Position numbers and translations under genes: made by a program. The notes beneath the pieces were generated by a model, which saw nothing but the letters and a program-made list of their open reading frames with translations, was not told where the DNA came from and searched no databases. Below, in pieces: positions 1-5,735 of a DNA stretch of 5,820 nucleotides. This stretch comes from Chlorobiota bacterium (GTDB lineage: Bacteria; Bacteroidota; Bacteroidia; Bacteroidales; JAADGE01). The first letter of the stretch is position 1, and the number at the start of each line of letters is the position of its first letter. The stretch lies in contig JAUVIG010000253.1 in the NCBI GenBank assembly GCA_030592825.1, forward strand, positions 1-5,820, written 5' to 3'.

Positions 1-97
1 ATTAGGTATTGATACCAATGATGATTGGAGCCTGCTAATATATACATGCGGAAAAGAAACGATAGGCGCAATTACAATTGAAAAAACAAAAGATTAA
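1..97 (+). CDS. hipS: HipS-like protein (HipA N-terminal subdomain), C-terminal end only
   Basis: The frame beginning at base 2 is open for 31 codons and ends in TAA at 95-97. The visible residues (…DDWSLLIYTCGKETIGAITIE…) match the end of the HipA N-terminal subdomain 1 (Couple_hipA), where a D-x-(W/F)-x-LL…G-x-x-x-IGA-(I/V)-x-I pattern closes the domain. Because the stop comes right after this subdomain and the kinase starts in another frame, this is a split HipA, as in HipBST systems where HipS is a separate small protein of about 100 residues that neutralises the HipT kinase. The stop overlaps the next start by one base (TAATG), which implies one transcript and probably translational coupling. 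The start of the gene and a possible hipB regulator gene lie left of the window. The identification rests on only 31 residues, helped by context. Confidence 0.72.
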   Translation, partial: LGIDTNDDWSLLIYTCGKETIGAITIEKTKD

Positions 98-1068
98 TGG
101 CTAACTGTTACGGATGTTTAAAGGACAATATTCATGGTTTTTGCTCATCATGCGAAAATAAATTATTTGACAGGTCTAAAGTTTCTAACCAACTTGAATT
201 TAACTGGGATGATATTCAAGATAGAATTATGGGACAGCCCGAAGGCTTTAGTATTTCAGGAGTACAACCCAAGGGGTTTATTGGAAGAGATAAAAATAAT
301 CTATTAGCTCCAAATCGAAATATTGAATCAATGTACATTATCAAACCGTTTTTAGATACAAGGAGACGTTTATACAATGATTCTCCGGCAAACGAACATT
401 TAACCATGACTATGGCTGACCAATTGTTCAAAATATCAACGGCAAAATGCGGGTTAGTGAAATTCGCTAACGGTGAACCCGCCTACCTTACAAGAAGATT
501 TGACAGGGATAAAGAAGGTAATGTACTTGGACAGGCAGATTTTGTTTCTGTATTAAATGCAACTCCGGACACGAACGATCACGGACTATATAAATACAAT
601 TCGTTCACCTACGAAGATGTTGGAAACAGACTTAATCCTACTGACCAAATAAATTTCATTAGAATTCTTGTTTTCAATTATTTAACGGGAAACGGAGACG
701 TTCACTTAAAGAATCTTTCTCTTTTGGAATCACCTGATGGTGATATGTTATTATCTCCTTCATATGATTTAATGAATACAAAACTTCACATCAATGACCC
801 AAAAATAGCAATGAATTTGTTTAAAGAAATGGAGAGAACACAACAAAAATTACTAACTGCCACATATGATTATAAAATTGGAGACTTCCATAAATTAGGA
901 AAAAGAATAGGAGTAAGAGACAGGATATTAAAAACAATAGAAGAAGAATTTCGTGTAGCTAAAGCGAATATGCTTTTGCTTGTTGATAAATCATTTCTTT
1001 CTGATGCAGGAAAACTAAAGTATAAGGAAGTAGTAGAACAACATCATGTCCAATTATTTAATACTTGA
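97..1068 (+). CDS. hipT: HipT-like Ser/Thr protein kinase (HipA family toxin) with N-terminal zinc ribbon
   Basis: This 323-residue protein is a HipA-family kinase lacking the HipA N-terminal subdomain, which is encoded by the gene just upstream. The family phosphorylates aminoacyl-tRNA synthetases (HipA acts on GltX, E. coli HipT on TrpS), halting translation; the target here is unknown. Visible features, in order: a CxxC-x8-CxxC zinc-ribbon-like start (C4, C7, C16, C19); a Gly-rich loop FSISGVQPKG at 51-60 whose Ser-Ile-Ser (S52, S54) resembles the autophosphorylated SIS motif of HipT; a likely ATP-binding lysine in YIIKP (K83); E100 in the ANEHL segment; TRRFDR (132-137); the catalytic loop NGDVHLKN with D201 and N206; and the metal-binding SPSYDL with D224. 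The length fits HipT (about 335) rather than HipA (about 440). The start at 97 is favoured by the TAATG overlap and because it keeps the cysteine pairs. No key residue appears missing, so the kinase looks active. Confidence 0.9.
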   Translation: MANCYGCLKDNIHGFCSSCENKLFDRSKVSNQLEFNWDDIQDRIMGQPEGFSISGVQPKGFIGRDKNNLLAPNRNIESMYIIKPFLDTRRRLYNDSPANEHLTMTMADQLFKISTAKCGLVKFANGEPAYLTRRFDRDKEGNVLGQADFVSVLNATPDTNDHGLYKYNSFTYEDVGNRLNPTDQINFIRILVFNYLTGNGDVHLKNLSLLESPDGDMLLSPSYDLMNTKLHINDPKIAMNLFKEMERTQQKLLTATYDYKIGDFHKLGKRIGVRDRILKTIEEEFRVAKANMLLLVDKSFLSDAGKLKYKEVVEQHHVQLFNT

Positions 1069-1292
1069 CAGGGACCTCAATGTAATTTTCAAATTAGCAC
1101 TACACACAATCAAGTAGACGGCTGACTACCAAGCAGTAGCCGGTACACCTTGCCCTTACTTCCAAACCATTGGCTCATCTTGGGAATCTGTCTCTCGGAA
1201 TAGAATCTGCCGTGAATTTTACACACATCTGTTCAAGTGTATTAAGACTTGGATTATTGAAAATTTTATATTCTCAAAACAACCCCTTTTTG
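1069..1292. other. Intergenic region between convergent genes, no convincing gene
   Basis: These 224 bases separate the 3' ends of the HipT-like gene and the lipoprotein gene. Open frames here are short and resemble nothing recognisable. The part from roughly 1117 to 1215 is visibly richer in G and C than its surroundings and contains an imperfect hairpin (1119-1142). No stem followed by a T-run that would make a convincing terminator for either gene is seen. It may hold a gene remnant, a small RNA or a recombination site, but none can be supported from sequence alone. Confidence 0.5.
1119..1142. repeat. Imperfect hairpin with one bulged base
   Basis: CGGCT (1119-1123) pairs with AGCCG (1138-1142), and ACT (1125-1127) pairs with AGT (1135-1137), leaving G1124 unpaired and a seven-base loop. 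A further CAAG (1111-1114) / CTTG (1149-1152) pair flanks it beyond an internal bulge. The single extrahelical base recalls integron attC sites, but no core GTTRRRY/RYYYAAC ends were found, so it is described only as a hairpin. Confidence 0.45.
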
Positions 1293-1748
1293 TTAATCCA
1301 GCCCTTCATTTCCGGTATCCAAAACCCATTTCCAAGTCCCGTTTTCTTGTTTTTTCCAAATAGAAACATAAGTTCCTTCGGTTACAGATGTATCATTTTT
1401 TACTGTTAAAGTATATGTGCCGTAAGTGTATGCTAAATCTGCTGATTTTGAGACATATCCGAATAAGGGTTTCCACAAAAGAGTATATCCCGTATCAACT
1501 GAATTGGTATAACTTTTACCAATATTTTCCTTTCCGACGATTGGCATTGAGTGATTTTTTAAAATTACAGCCTTATCATCTGCGTATTTCAAAAAAGCTT
1601 TTTTCATTCCTTCTTTTTTTGAAAAGTCAGAAAATTCAATATCTGTATTCAGGACATTTTGTTTTTCTTTTTCAAGATCAATGTTGTTTTCACGACAAGA
1701 AAATATAAAGAATAATAAGCTGATAAAAATGAAAAGAATTCGATTCAT
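1293..1748 (-). CDS. Predicted lipoprotein with DUF4440/SnoaL-like (NTF2-fold) domain
   Basis: This 151-residue protein begins with a short charged N-terminus and a strongly hydrophobic stretch (residues 4-17) ending in FIFSC, a plausible lipobox with C18 as the lipidated residue, so the mature protein is probably anchored in a membrane facing the periplasm or the outside. The remainder (about 33-150) resembles the NTF2-like DUF4440 proteins common in Bacteroidetes. It has an FSKKEGMKKAFLKYADD helix segment, a P-I-x-G-K-x-x-I turn (69-76), a LWKP strand (91-94), SADLAYTYGTY (102-112), a Y-V-S-I-W-K-K-Q strand (127-134) and a terminal GTWKWVLDTGNEG. Such domains are small-molecule-binding or enzymatic cones; no function can be assigned here. 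It is transcribed alone, convergent with hipT and divergent from deoC. The ATG at 1746-1748 has an A/T-rich leader with no Shine-Dalgarno sequence. A loose -7-like element (TATTTTTC on the minus strand, 1805-1798) lies upstream. Confidence 0.82.
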   Translation of the reverse strand: MNRILFIFISLLFFIFSCRENNIDLEKEKQNVLNTDIEFSDFSKKEGMKKAFLKYADDKAVILKNHSMPIVGKENIGKSYTNSVDTGYTLLWKPLFGYVSKSADLAYTYGTYTLTVKNDTSVTEGTYVSIWKKQENGTWKWVLDTGNEGLD

Positions 1749-1849
1749 GGTTATTGATATTTTAATAATAATTACTTTTAATTAAGATACTGTAACTGAA
1801 AAATACCCTAAATTAATTTGTTTTTAAAAAACTTGACTAATTTTACAAG

Positions 1850-1873
1850 TCCGAATTTCCGGTAATCCGGATT
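1850..1873. repeat. Three 8-bp-phased TCCG repeats in a divergent spacer
   Basis: TCCGAATT, TCCGGTAA and TCCGGATT follow one another directly at 1850, 1858 and 1866, and the outer TCCG and CGGA also form an inverted pair. They sit in the 222-base spacer between the divergent lipoprotein and deoC genes, where an operator could act. No clear TTTG / TAnnTTTG promoter for deoC was found nearby; TACTTTAT at 1897-1904 is the nearest approach. A regulatory role is a guess. Confidence 0.25.
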
Positions 1874-1970
1874 TATTTTTGGTATTGAAGACTGAATACT
1901 TTATCTTCATCCGTAAAAGATAATAAAATTAATCTTCAATTTCATATATTTAAGTAAAAAACAAACAAAG

Positions 1971-2912
1971 ATGTCAATAAATAACAAAATACCCTTAGTA
2001 GAATTTCCTGAAAAGGAAATGAAAGAATTAATAGAAAGTTTTACTCCCGAAAGCATTGCGGCCTATCTTGATGTTACTGATTTAAAGTCTGATACTCTCG
2101 GAAACAAATTAGATAAAATGGCAATGTGGGCAAAAGACCTTAACTGTGCATCTGTCTGTGTAAACCCTGTTGAAGTTGATGTACTCCCCGGTTTACTTAA
2201 AGGAAGCAAGGTAAAAGAAACCTATGTTATGGATTTCCCTTTGGGAAAATTACCGATTAATCAAAAAGCCTATATAACTGAAGATACCGTTAAGAAAAGT
2301 CGAGAAAAAAGAGGTGAAGGTAAAGGTTTTATTGATATTGACATTGTAATAAATACAGGCAGATTTAAAAAAGACCCGGCTTATACTCTTGAAGAGATAA
2401 ATGCAATGGCAGAAGCAGCAGACGGAGAAATATTAAAAGTAATTATAAGATCATCCGAACTCAGTGAAGAAGAACTTTACAAAATTTCAGAACTTGTTGC
2501 AGAATCAAAAGCTCATTTTATAAAAAATTCAACAGGAATGGATGCCTACGGAGCACTTCCGGAACATATTCGAATAATGCGTGAGGTTGTCGGAGATAAT
2601 TTCGGTGTAAAAGCAGCAGGAGGAATTTCGGATGCAATGACTGCAATGAGACTTTTCTATGCCGGAGCAAAAGATAAATCATTACATAATCCGGATCTTT
2701 TCAGAATAGGAACAAGTAAACCCCTCGGTATAGTTTCCTCAATGGGTTGGTTGCTTCAAAACACAGAAGACTGGGTTAAAACCTCAGTAATACCTTGCAC
2801 AATTTGTCCCTATTCTCACACGGCAAAACTAAGACGAGATTTGCGAGAAAGTCATAATAAACGTTGCAAAACGTGTAAACACAATCATTATTTAAAAAAT
2901 AAAGATTATTAA
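1971..2912 (+). CDS. deoC: Deoxyribose-phosphate aldolase (DERA) with cysteine-rich C-terminal extension
   Basis: This cytoplasmic class I aldolase cleaves 2-deoxy-D-ribose-5-phosphate into glyceraldehyde-3-phosphate and acetaldehyde, the last step in deoxynucleoside breakdown. The TIM-barrel motifs are present in order: AYLDVTDLK (31-39), ASVCVNP (60-66), DFPLGK (88-93), IDIDIVIN (121-128) with D124 matching E. coli D102, LKVIIR (155-160), FIKNSTG (183-189) with K185 as the Schiff-base lysine (E. coli K167), GVKAAGG (212-218) with K214 matching E. coli K201, and the phosphate-site RIGTS (245-249). At 313 residues it is longer than the 220-260 typical of the family. The extra length includes an N-terminal stretch of about 30 residues and a C-terminal tail with two CxxC pairs (C276/C279 and C299/C302) plus several His, which may bind a metal. 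The ATG at 1971 follows an A-rich leader (AAAAAACAAACAAAG); no Shine-Dalgarno sequence is evident. The aldehyde oxidoreductase gene follows 229 bases later on the same strand. Confidence 0.95.
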   Translation: MSINNKIPLVEFPEKEMKELIESFTPESIAAYLDVTDLKSDTLGNKLDKMAMWAKDLNCASVCVNPVEVDVLPGLLKGSKVKETYVMDFPLGKLPINQKAYITEDTVKKSREKRGEGKGFIDIDIVINTGRFKKDPAYTLEEINAMAEAADGEILKVIIRSSELSEEELYKISELVAESKAHFIKNSTGMDAYGALPEHIRIMREVVGDNFGVKAAGGISDAMTAMRLFYAGAKDKSLHNPDLFRIGTSKPLGIVSSMGWLLQNTEDWVKTSVIPCTICPYSHTAKLRRDLRESHNKRCKTCKHNHYLKNKDY

Positions 2913-2964
2913 ATTACCAATGTTAGGATGTCATATTTGCAAAAATTTTCCGGAACATAAAATA

Positions 2965-2992
2965 AATGCTTAAATGATACAATGCTTAAATG
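2965..2992. repeat. 12-bp direct repeat, period 16
   Basis: AATGCTTAAATG occurs at 2965-2976 and again at 2981-2992, separated by four bases. It lies in the 229-base spacer between deoC and the aldehyde oxidoreductase gene. The spacer otherwise shows no gene and no obvious terminator. The repeat could be a tandem operator or simply a small duplication. Confidence 0.5.
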
Positions 2993-3055
2993 CTGTAATA
3001 ACGAATAATTTAAGAATAGTACTTTTAAAATGCAGATATTCCTTTTGTGAAACAT

Positions 3056-3087
3056 TTTAGCCTGCGAATGTTCCTGTATGACCTTTG
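3056..3087 (+). promoter_or_regulatory. Possible Bacteroidetes-type promoter for the aldehyde oxidoreductase gene
   Basis: TTTA (3056-3059) and GACCTTTG (3080-3087), 20 bases apart, approximate the Bacteroidetes TTTG / TAnnTTTG elements, with one mismatch in each. Transcription would start near 3092, giving a leader of about 50 bases. This is a weak match, and deoC read-through is equally possible. Confidence 0.22.
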
Positions 3088-3141
3088 AACTAAGCATAGC
3101 GATCTCATGAACGAAGTGAATAAAATAATAAAAATAAACAT

Positions 3142-4962
3142 ATGAAAAATATAAAAGGTGCTTATCACGGTAAATTATTAAGAATTAACCTTACTGCACG
3201 CAGTATAAAAACAGAAGATATACCTGAAAAAATATTAACCGGCTATGTCGGAGGCAGAGGACTCGGATCAAAATATTTATATGATGAACTTATGCCGAAA
3301 ACTGACCCTTTAAGCAAAGAAAACAAACTTTTTTTTGCAACAGGTCCGATATTAGGAACAAATGTTCCGACTTCAAGCAGATTTTCTTTGGTAAGTAAAT
3401 CACCCTTAACAGGTGCAATTGCCTGCTCAAGTTCAGGGGGTCATTTTGGTGTTGATTTGAAAAGCACAGGATATGACATGCTTGCGATTGAAGGAAAAGC
3501 TGATACTCCTTGTTATTTATATATTGATGAAAATAAAGCGGAAATCAGAGATGCAAAAACTCTGTGGGGAAAAAACACACAAGAAACAGTTGATATTTTA
3601 CTGTCGGAAACTGACACTAAAGCAGGAATAGCATGTATAGGGCCTGCCGGAGAAAATTTATTAAGCCTTGCATCAGTTGTAAATGATAAACACCATTCTC
3701 TCGGAAGAGCCGGACTCGGAGCTGTTATGGGTTCAAAAAATTTAAAAGCTGTAGTTGTTTTCGGAAATATCAAAACAACTGTTCCGGATAAGGAAATTTT
3801 TAACAAAGCAAATTCACAATGGAGAAACTTTATTGGTGATGCACCGCTTACAAAAGATGTATTGAAAGAATTCGGAACTCCGGCTTTGGTTAAAATTATA
3901 AATAATTGCGGCGGTTTTGCCACACGTAATTTTCAACAAGGACATTTTGTCGATTATGATTCAATTTCAGGAGAAACAATAAAAGAACTGTATTACGATA
4001 AATCTTCTCCCTGCAAATCATGTCCAATTGCTTGTTCACATCTTACAAAAACGGAAACACGAAGCGGAAAAGGACCTGAATTTGAAACAGTTTGGGCATT
4101 AGGCCCGGCATGCGGAGTTAATGATCTTGAATCAATAATTCTCGGCAATTACAACTGCAACGAAACCGGGATTGATACGATTTCTGCAGGTGCTACAATT
4201 GCTTGTGCTATGGAGCTTTCTGAAAAAGGATTTTTAGATAATGAAACTTCCGAATTAATTAAAAAAGATCTGGGCAGAGAACTTAAATTCGGAGATGCAG
4301 ATGCTGTCGTAAAATTAACAAAATCAGCAGGCACAGGTGAGGGTTCCGGTAAAATTCTCGGACACGGAAGTTTATACTTAGCAAAAAAATGCGGACACCC
4401 TGAAACAGCAATGCAAGTAAAAGGATTAGAGCTTCCTGCTTATGATCCGCGTGCTTTTCACGGAATGAGTTTATCTCTTGCAACCAATCCGAGAGGCGGA
4501 TGTCATTTAAGGGCATATTTAATTGGAATAGAGGCTCTTGCAACACCGGTAGCAGTTCACAGATTTACTTTCGACGGAAAAGCCGGTCTGAATATTCTTT
4601 ATCAAAACTTAACAACAATTATTGATTCTATGGGTGCTTGTGTTTTTACATCATTTGCACTTAATCCCGATCATTATGCAAATATGCTTTCAGCTGTAAC
4701 GGGTTTAGATATTGATACAAAAACATTACTCAAAACAGGTGAAAGAATTTGGAATTTAGAACGATTATTTAATATACGAGAAGGATTTACACGAGCAGAC
4801 GACACATTGCCGGATCGTATTCTTAATGAGCCGTTTGATGAAGGACACGCAAAAAACAAACCCTTAAATCTTGAACCCCTTCTTGATGAATATTATAAGT
4901 TAAGGGGTTGGTCAAATGAAGGAATACCCGGTGACTTAAAAAAAGAAGAACTCGGACTTTAA
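3142..4962 (+). CDS. aor: Aldehyde:ferredoxin oxidoreductase (tungsten/molybdenum-pterin family)
   Basis: This 606-residue protein matches the AOR family in length (Pyrococcus furiosus AOR is 605) and in motifs. Enzymes of this family oxidise aldehydes to carboxylic acids in the cytoplasm, passing two electrons through a [4Fe-4S] cluster to ferredoxin; the active site is tungsten, or occasionally molybdenum, held by two pterins. Visible features: the N-terminal domain with GGRGLGSKYLYDEL (37-50), ATGPILGTNVPTSSRFSL (66-83) and the SGGHFG…LK…GYD segment (98-112); the cluster motif CxxCxxxC at C291, C294, C298 with a distant fourth ligand C500, equivalent to P. furiosus C288/C291/C295/C494; the conserved acidic GPEFE (E313); and the pterin-binding region KGLELPAYDPR (427-437) to NPRGGCHLR (449-457), whose H455 probably matches the active-site histidine. 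The C-terminal DEYYKLRGW…EGIP is typical. The start has an A-rich leader without a Shine-Dalgarno sequence. No ferredoxin or partner subunit gene is adjacent. The substrate is unproven; acetaldehyde from DeoC is an attractive candidate. Confidence 0.95.
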   Translation: MKNIKGAYHGKLLRINLTARSIKTEDIPEKILTGYVGGRGLGSKYLYDELMPKTDPLSKENKLFFATGPILGTNVPTSSRFSLVSKSPLTGAIACSSSGGHFGVDLKSTGYDMLAIEGKADTPCYLYIDENKAEIRDAKTLWGKNTQETVDILLSETDTKAGIACIGPAGENLLSLASVVNDKHHSLGRAGLGAVMGSKNLKAVVVFGNIKTTVPDKEIFNKANSQWRNFIGDAPLTKDVLKEFGTPALVKIINNCGGFATRNFQQGHFVDYDSISGETIKELYYDKSSPCKSCPIACSHLTKTETRSGKGPEFETVWALGPACGVNDLESIILGNYNCNETGIDTISAGATIACAMELSEKGFLDNETSELIKKDLGRELKFGDADAVVKLTKSAGTGEGSGKILGHGSLYLAKKCGHPETAMQVKGLELPAYDPRAFHGMSLSLATNPRGGCHLRAYLIGIEALATPVAVHRFTFDGKAGLNILYQNLTTIIDSMGACVFTSFALNPDHYANMLSAVTGLDIDTKTLLKTGERIWNLERLFNIREGFTRADDTLPDRILNEPFDEGHAKNKPLNLEPLLDEYYKLRGWSNEGIPGDLKKEELGL

Positions 4963-5034
4963 AAATCAATATCCAAACCTTTTAATATAAAAACTTTGTG
5001 TATTGGAATTTATCCTGACAAGCATACAAAGCTT

Positions 5035-5083
5035 TCCGAAAAAAGTTACTCTGAAGCATTTCGGAGATAAGTTTTGTTATTTG
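5035..5083 (+). terminator. Possible intrinsic terminator after the aldehyde oxidoreductase gene
   Basis: TCCGAAA (5035-5041) pairs perfectly with TTTCGGA (5059-5065) around a 17-base loop, with two further weak outer pairs, and is followed by a T-rich tract (5072-5086). It lies 72 bases after the aldehyde oxidoreductase stop, between convergent genes. The large loop and only moderate GC make it a modest candidate. The T-rich tail contains TTTGTTATTTG twice (5073-5083 and 5088-5098). Confidence 0.4.
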
Positions 5084-5106
5084 TTTCTTTGTTATTTGGA
5101 ATTTTT

Positions 5107-5577
5107 TTAATATTCAATTTTATCTTCTTTTTCCCCCCACTCTTTAAACACTTTAAGTGCTTCGTGCCTCATGATTTGAATATTGGGTATGCTTCTTTTA
5201 TCAACAGACAATTCAATTTCTTTATAAATAAAAGAATCATCAAATCCAATATCTTTAGCATCAGCTTTTGTATTGGCAAAGTATATTTTATCCAAGCGAG
5301 CCCAATATATTGCACCGAGACACATTGGGCAAGGTTCGCATGAAGTATAGATTTCGCAACCAGATAAGTTAAAGGTATTTAATTTTTTTGCAGCTGAACG
5401 AATTGCTGTTACTTCGGCATGTGCCGTAGGATCATTTTCTTGAGTAACTTTATTTGAAGCTTTGGCAATTATTTTACCGTTTTTTACAATCACGGCACCA
5501 AAAGGACCTCCTCCGTTTTTAACACTTTCTTGAGACATTTGAATCGCCTCATTCATAAAACTTTCCTCTCTTGTCAT
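5107..5577 (-). CDS. guaD: Guanine deaminase (cytidine deaminase fold)
   Basis: This 156-residue cytoplasmic zinc hydrolase is predicted to deaminate guanine to xanthine and ammonia in purine salvage or breakdown. It has exactly the length of Bacillus subtilis GuaD and keeps its signature stretches: GGGPFGAVIVK (22-32), NDPTAHAEVTAIR (48-60), YTSCEPCPMCLGAIYWAR (77-94) and GFDDSFIYKEI (111-121). Zinc ligands are H53, C83 and C86; E55 is the general acid/base; D114 corresponds to the second catalytic acid seen in the B. subtilis enzyme. The protein also ends in Tyr (Y156), like the B. subtilis protein, whose domain-swapped C-terminus reaches the neighbouring active site. These features argue against a tRNA adenosine deaminase (TadA), which shares the HAE and PCxxC motifs. 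The ATG at 5575-5577 has an A/T-rich leader and no Shine-Dalgarno sequence. The gene stands alone, convergent with the oxidoreductase gene, and its promoter carries an inverted repeat. Confidence 0.93.
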   Translation of the reverse strand: MTREESFMNEAIQMSQESVKNGGGPFGAVIVKNGKIIAKASNKVTQENDPTAHAEVTAIRSAAKKLNTFNLSGCEIYTSCEPCPMCLGAIYWARLDKIYFANTKADAKDIGFDDSFIYKEIELSVDKRSIPNIQIMRHEALKVFKEWGEKEDKIEY

Positions 5578-5582
5578 TAAAA

Positions 5583-5636
5583 TATTTTTTCACAAAGTTA
5601 TATATTTTTTTGTAGTTAAAGGTTTGTGAAAAAATA
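5583..5636. repeat. Perfect 14-bp inverted repeat at the guaD promoter
   Basis: The arm TATTTTTTCACAAA (5583-5596) is exactly complementary to TTTGTGAAAAAATA (5623-5636), with 26 bases between them. The arm nearer guaD overlaps the predicted -7 element, and the farther arm lies just upstream of the -33 position, so the pair brackets the promoter. This placement suits an operator for a dimeric repressor, or a hairpin in a transcript reading through from upstream. A third half-copy lies at 5722-5732. Confidence 0.6.
5593..5620 (-). promoter_or_regulatory. guaD: Bacteroidetes-type promoter of guaD
   Basis: Read on the minus strand, TAACTTTG (5600 to 5593) matches the Bacteroidetes -7 consensus TAnnTTTG exactly. 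A weak -33 element, TTTA (5620 to 5617), lies 16 bases upstream. Transcription would begin around 5587, leaving a very short leader of about ten bases before the ATG at 5577. The -7 match is exact, but such motifs recur by chance in AT-rich DNA. Confidence 0.45.
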
Positions 5637-5721
5637 ATTCAGACAATTTGAGAATATTTATACTGTTATGTTGTAAACAGCAAAGTCTCAACGTAGTTAA
5701 TCTTTGTTTTTTCAGTAAAGT

Positions 5722-5732
5722 TTTTTTCACAA
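5722..5732. repeat. Third copy of the TTTTTTCACAA motif
   Basis: TTTTTTCACAA here is identical to 11 bases (5585-5595) of the arm next to guaD and has the same orientation, so it is also an inverted partner of the middle arm (5623-5636). It starts four bases beyond the NifU-like stop codon. The 158-base spacer 5578-5735 has no gene and no strong GC-rich terminator. Confidence 0.5.
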
Positions 5733-5735
5733 GCT

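Noticed and set aside
1111..1152. Integron attC recombination site
   Set aside because: The stem with one bulged base is suggestive, but no RYYYAAC/GTTRRRY core ends were found at the right places and only one copy is present in the window, so it is kept only as a hairpin.
1170..1409. A 79-codon plus-strand open frame spanning the gene-less island and the end of the lipoprotein gene
   Set aside because: Its second half runs antisense to the well-supported lipoprotein gene, its protein resembles nothing recognised, and no start signal is seen.
2909..3097. A 62-codon minus-strand open frame in the spacer after deoC
   Set aside because: Its composition is that of AT-rich spacer, it has no domain or start signal, and it covers the direct repeat.
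3513..3923. A 136-codon minus-strand open frame inside the aldehyde oxidoreductase gene
   Set aside because: It is wholly antisense to a gene with full family conservation, and its residues look like the reverse complement of coding sequence rather than a protein family.
4283..4546. An 87-codon minus-strand open frame inside the aldehyde oxidoreductase gene
   Set aside because: It is antisense to the conserved pterin-binding region and has no recognisable domain.
5107..5577. tRNA-specific adenosine deaminase (TadA) for the small deaminase
   Set aside because: It shares HAE and PCxxC with TadA, but the NDPTAHAEVTAI, GFDDSFIYKEI and terminal Tyr features and the exact 156-residue length point to guanine deaminase.
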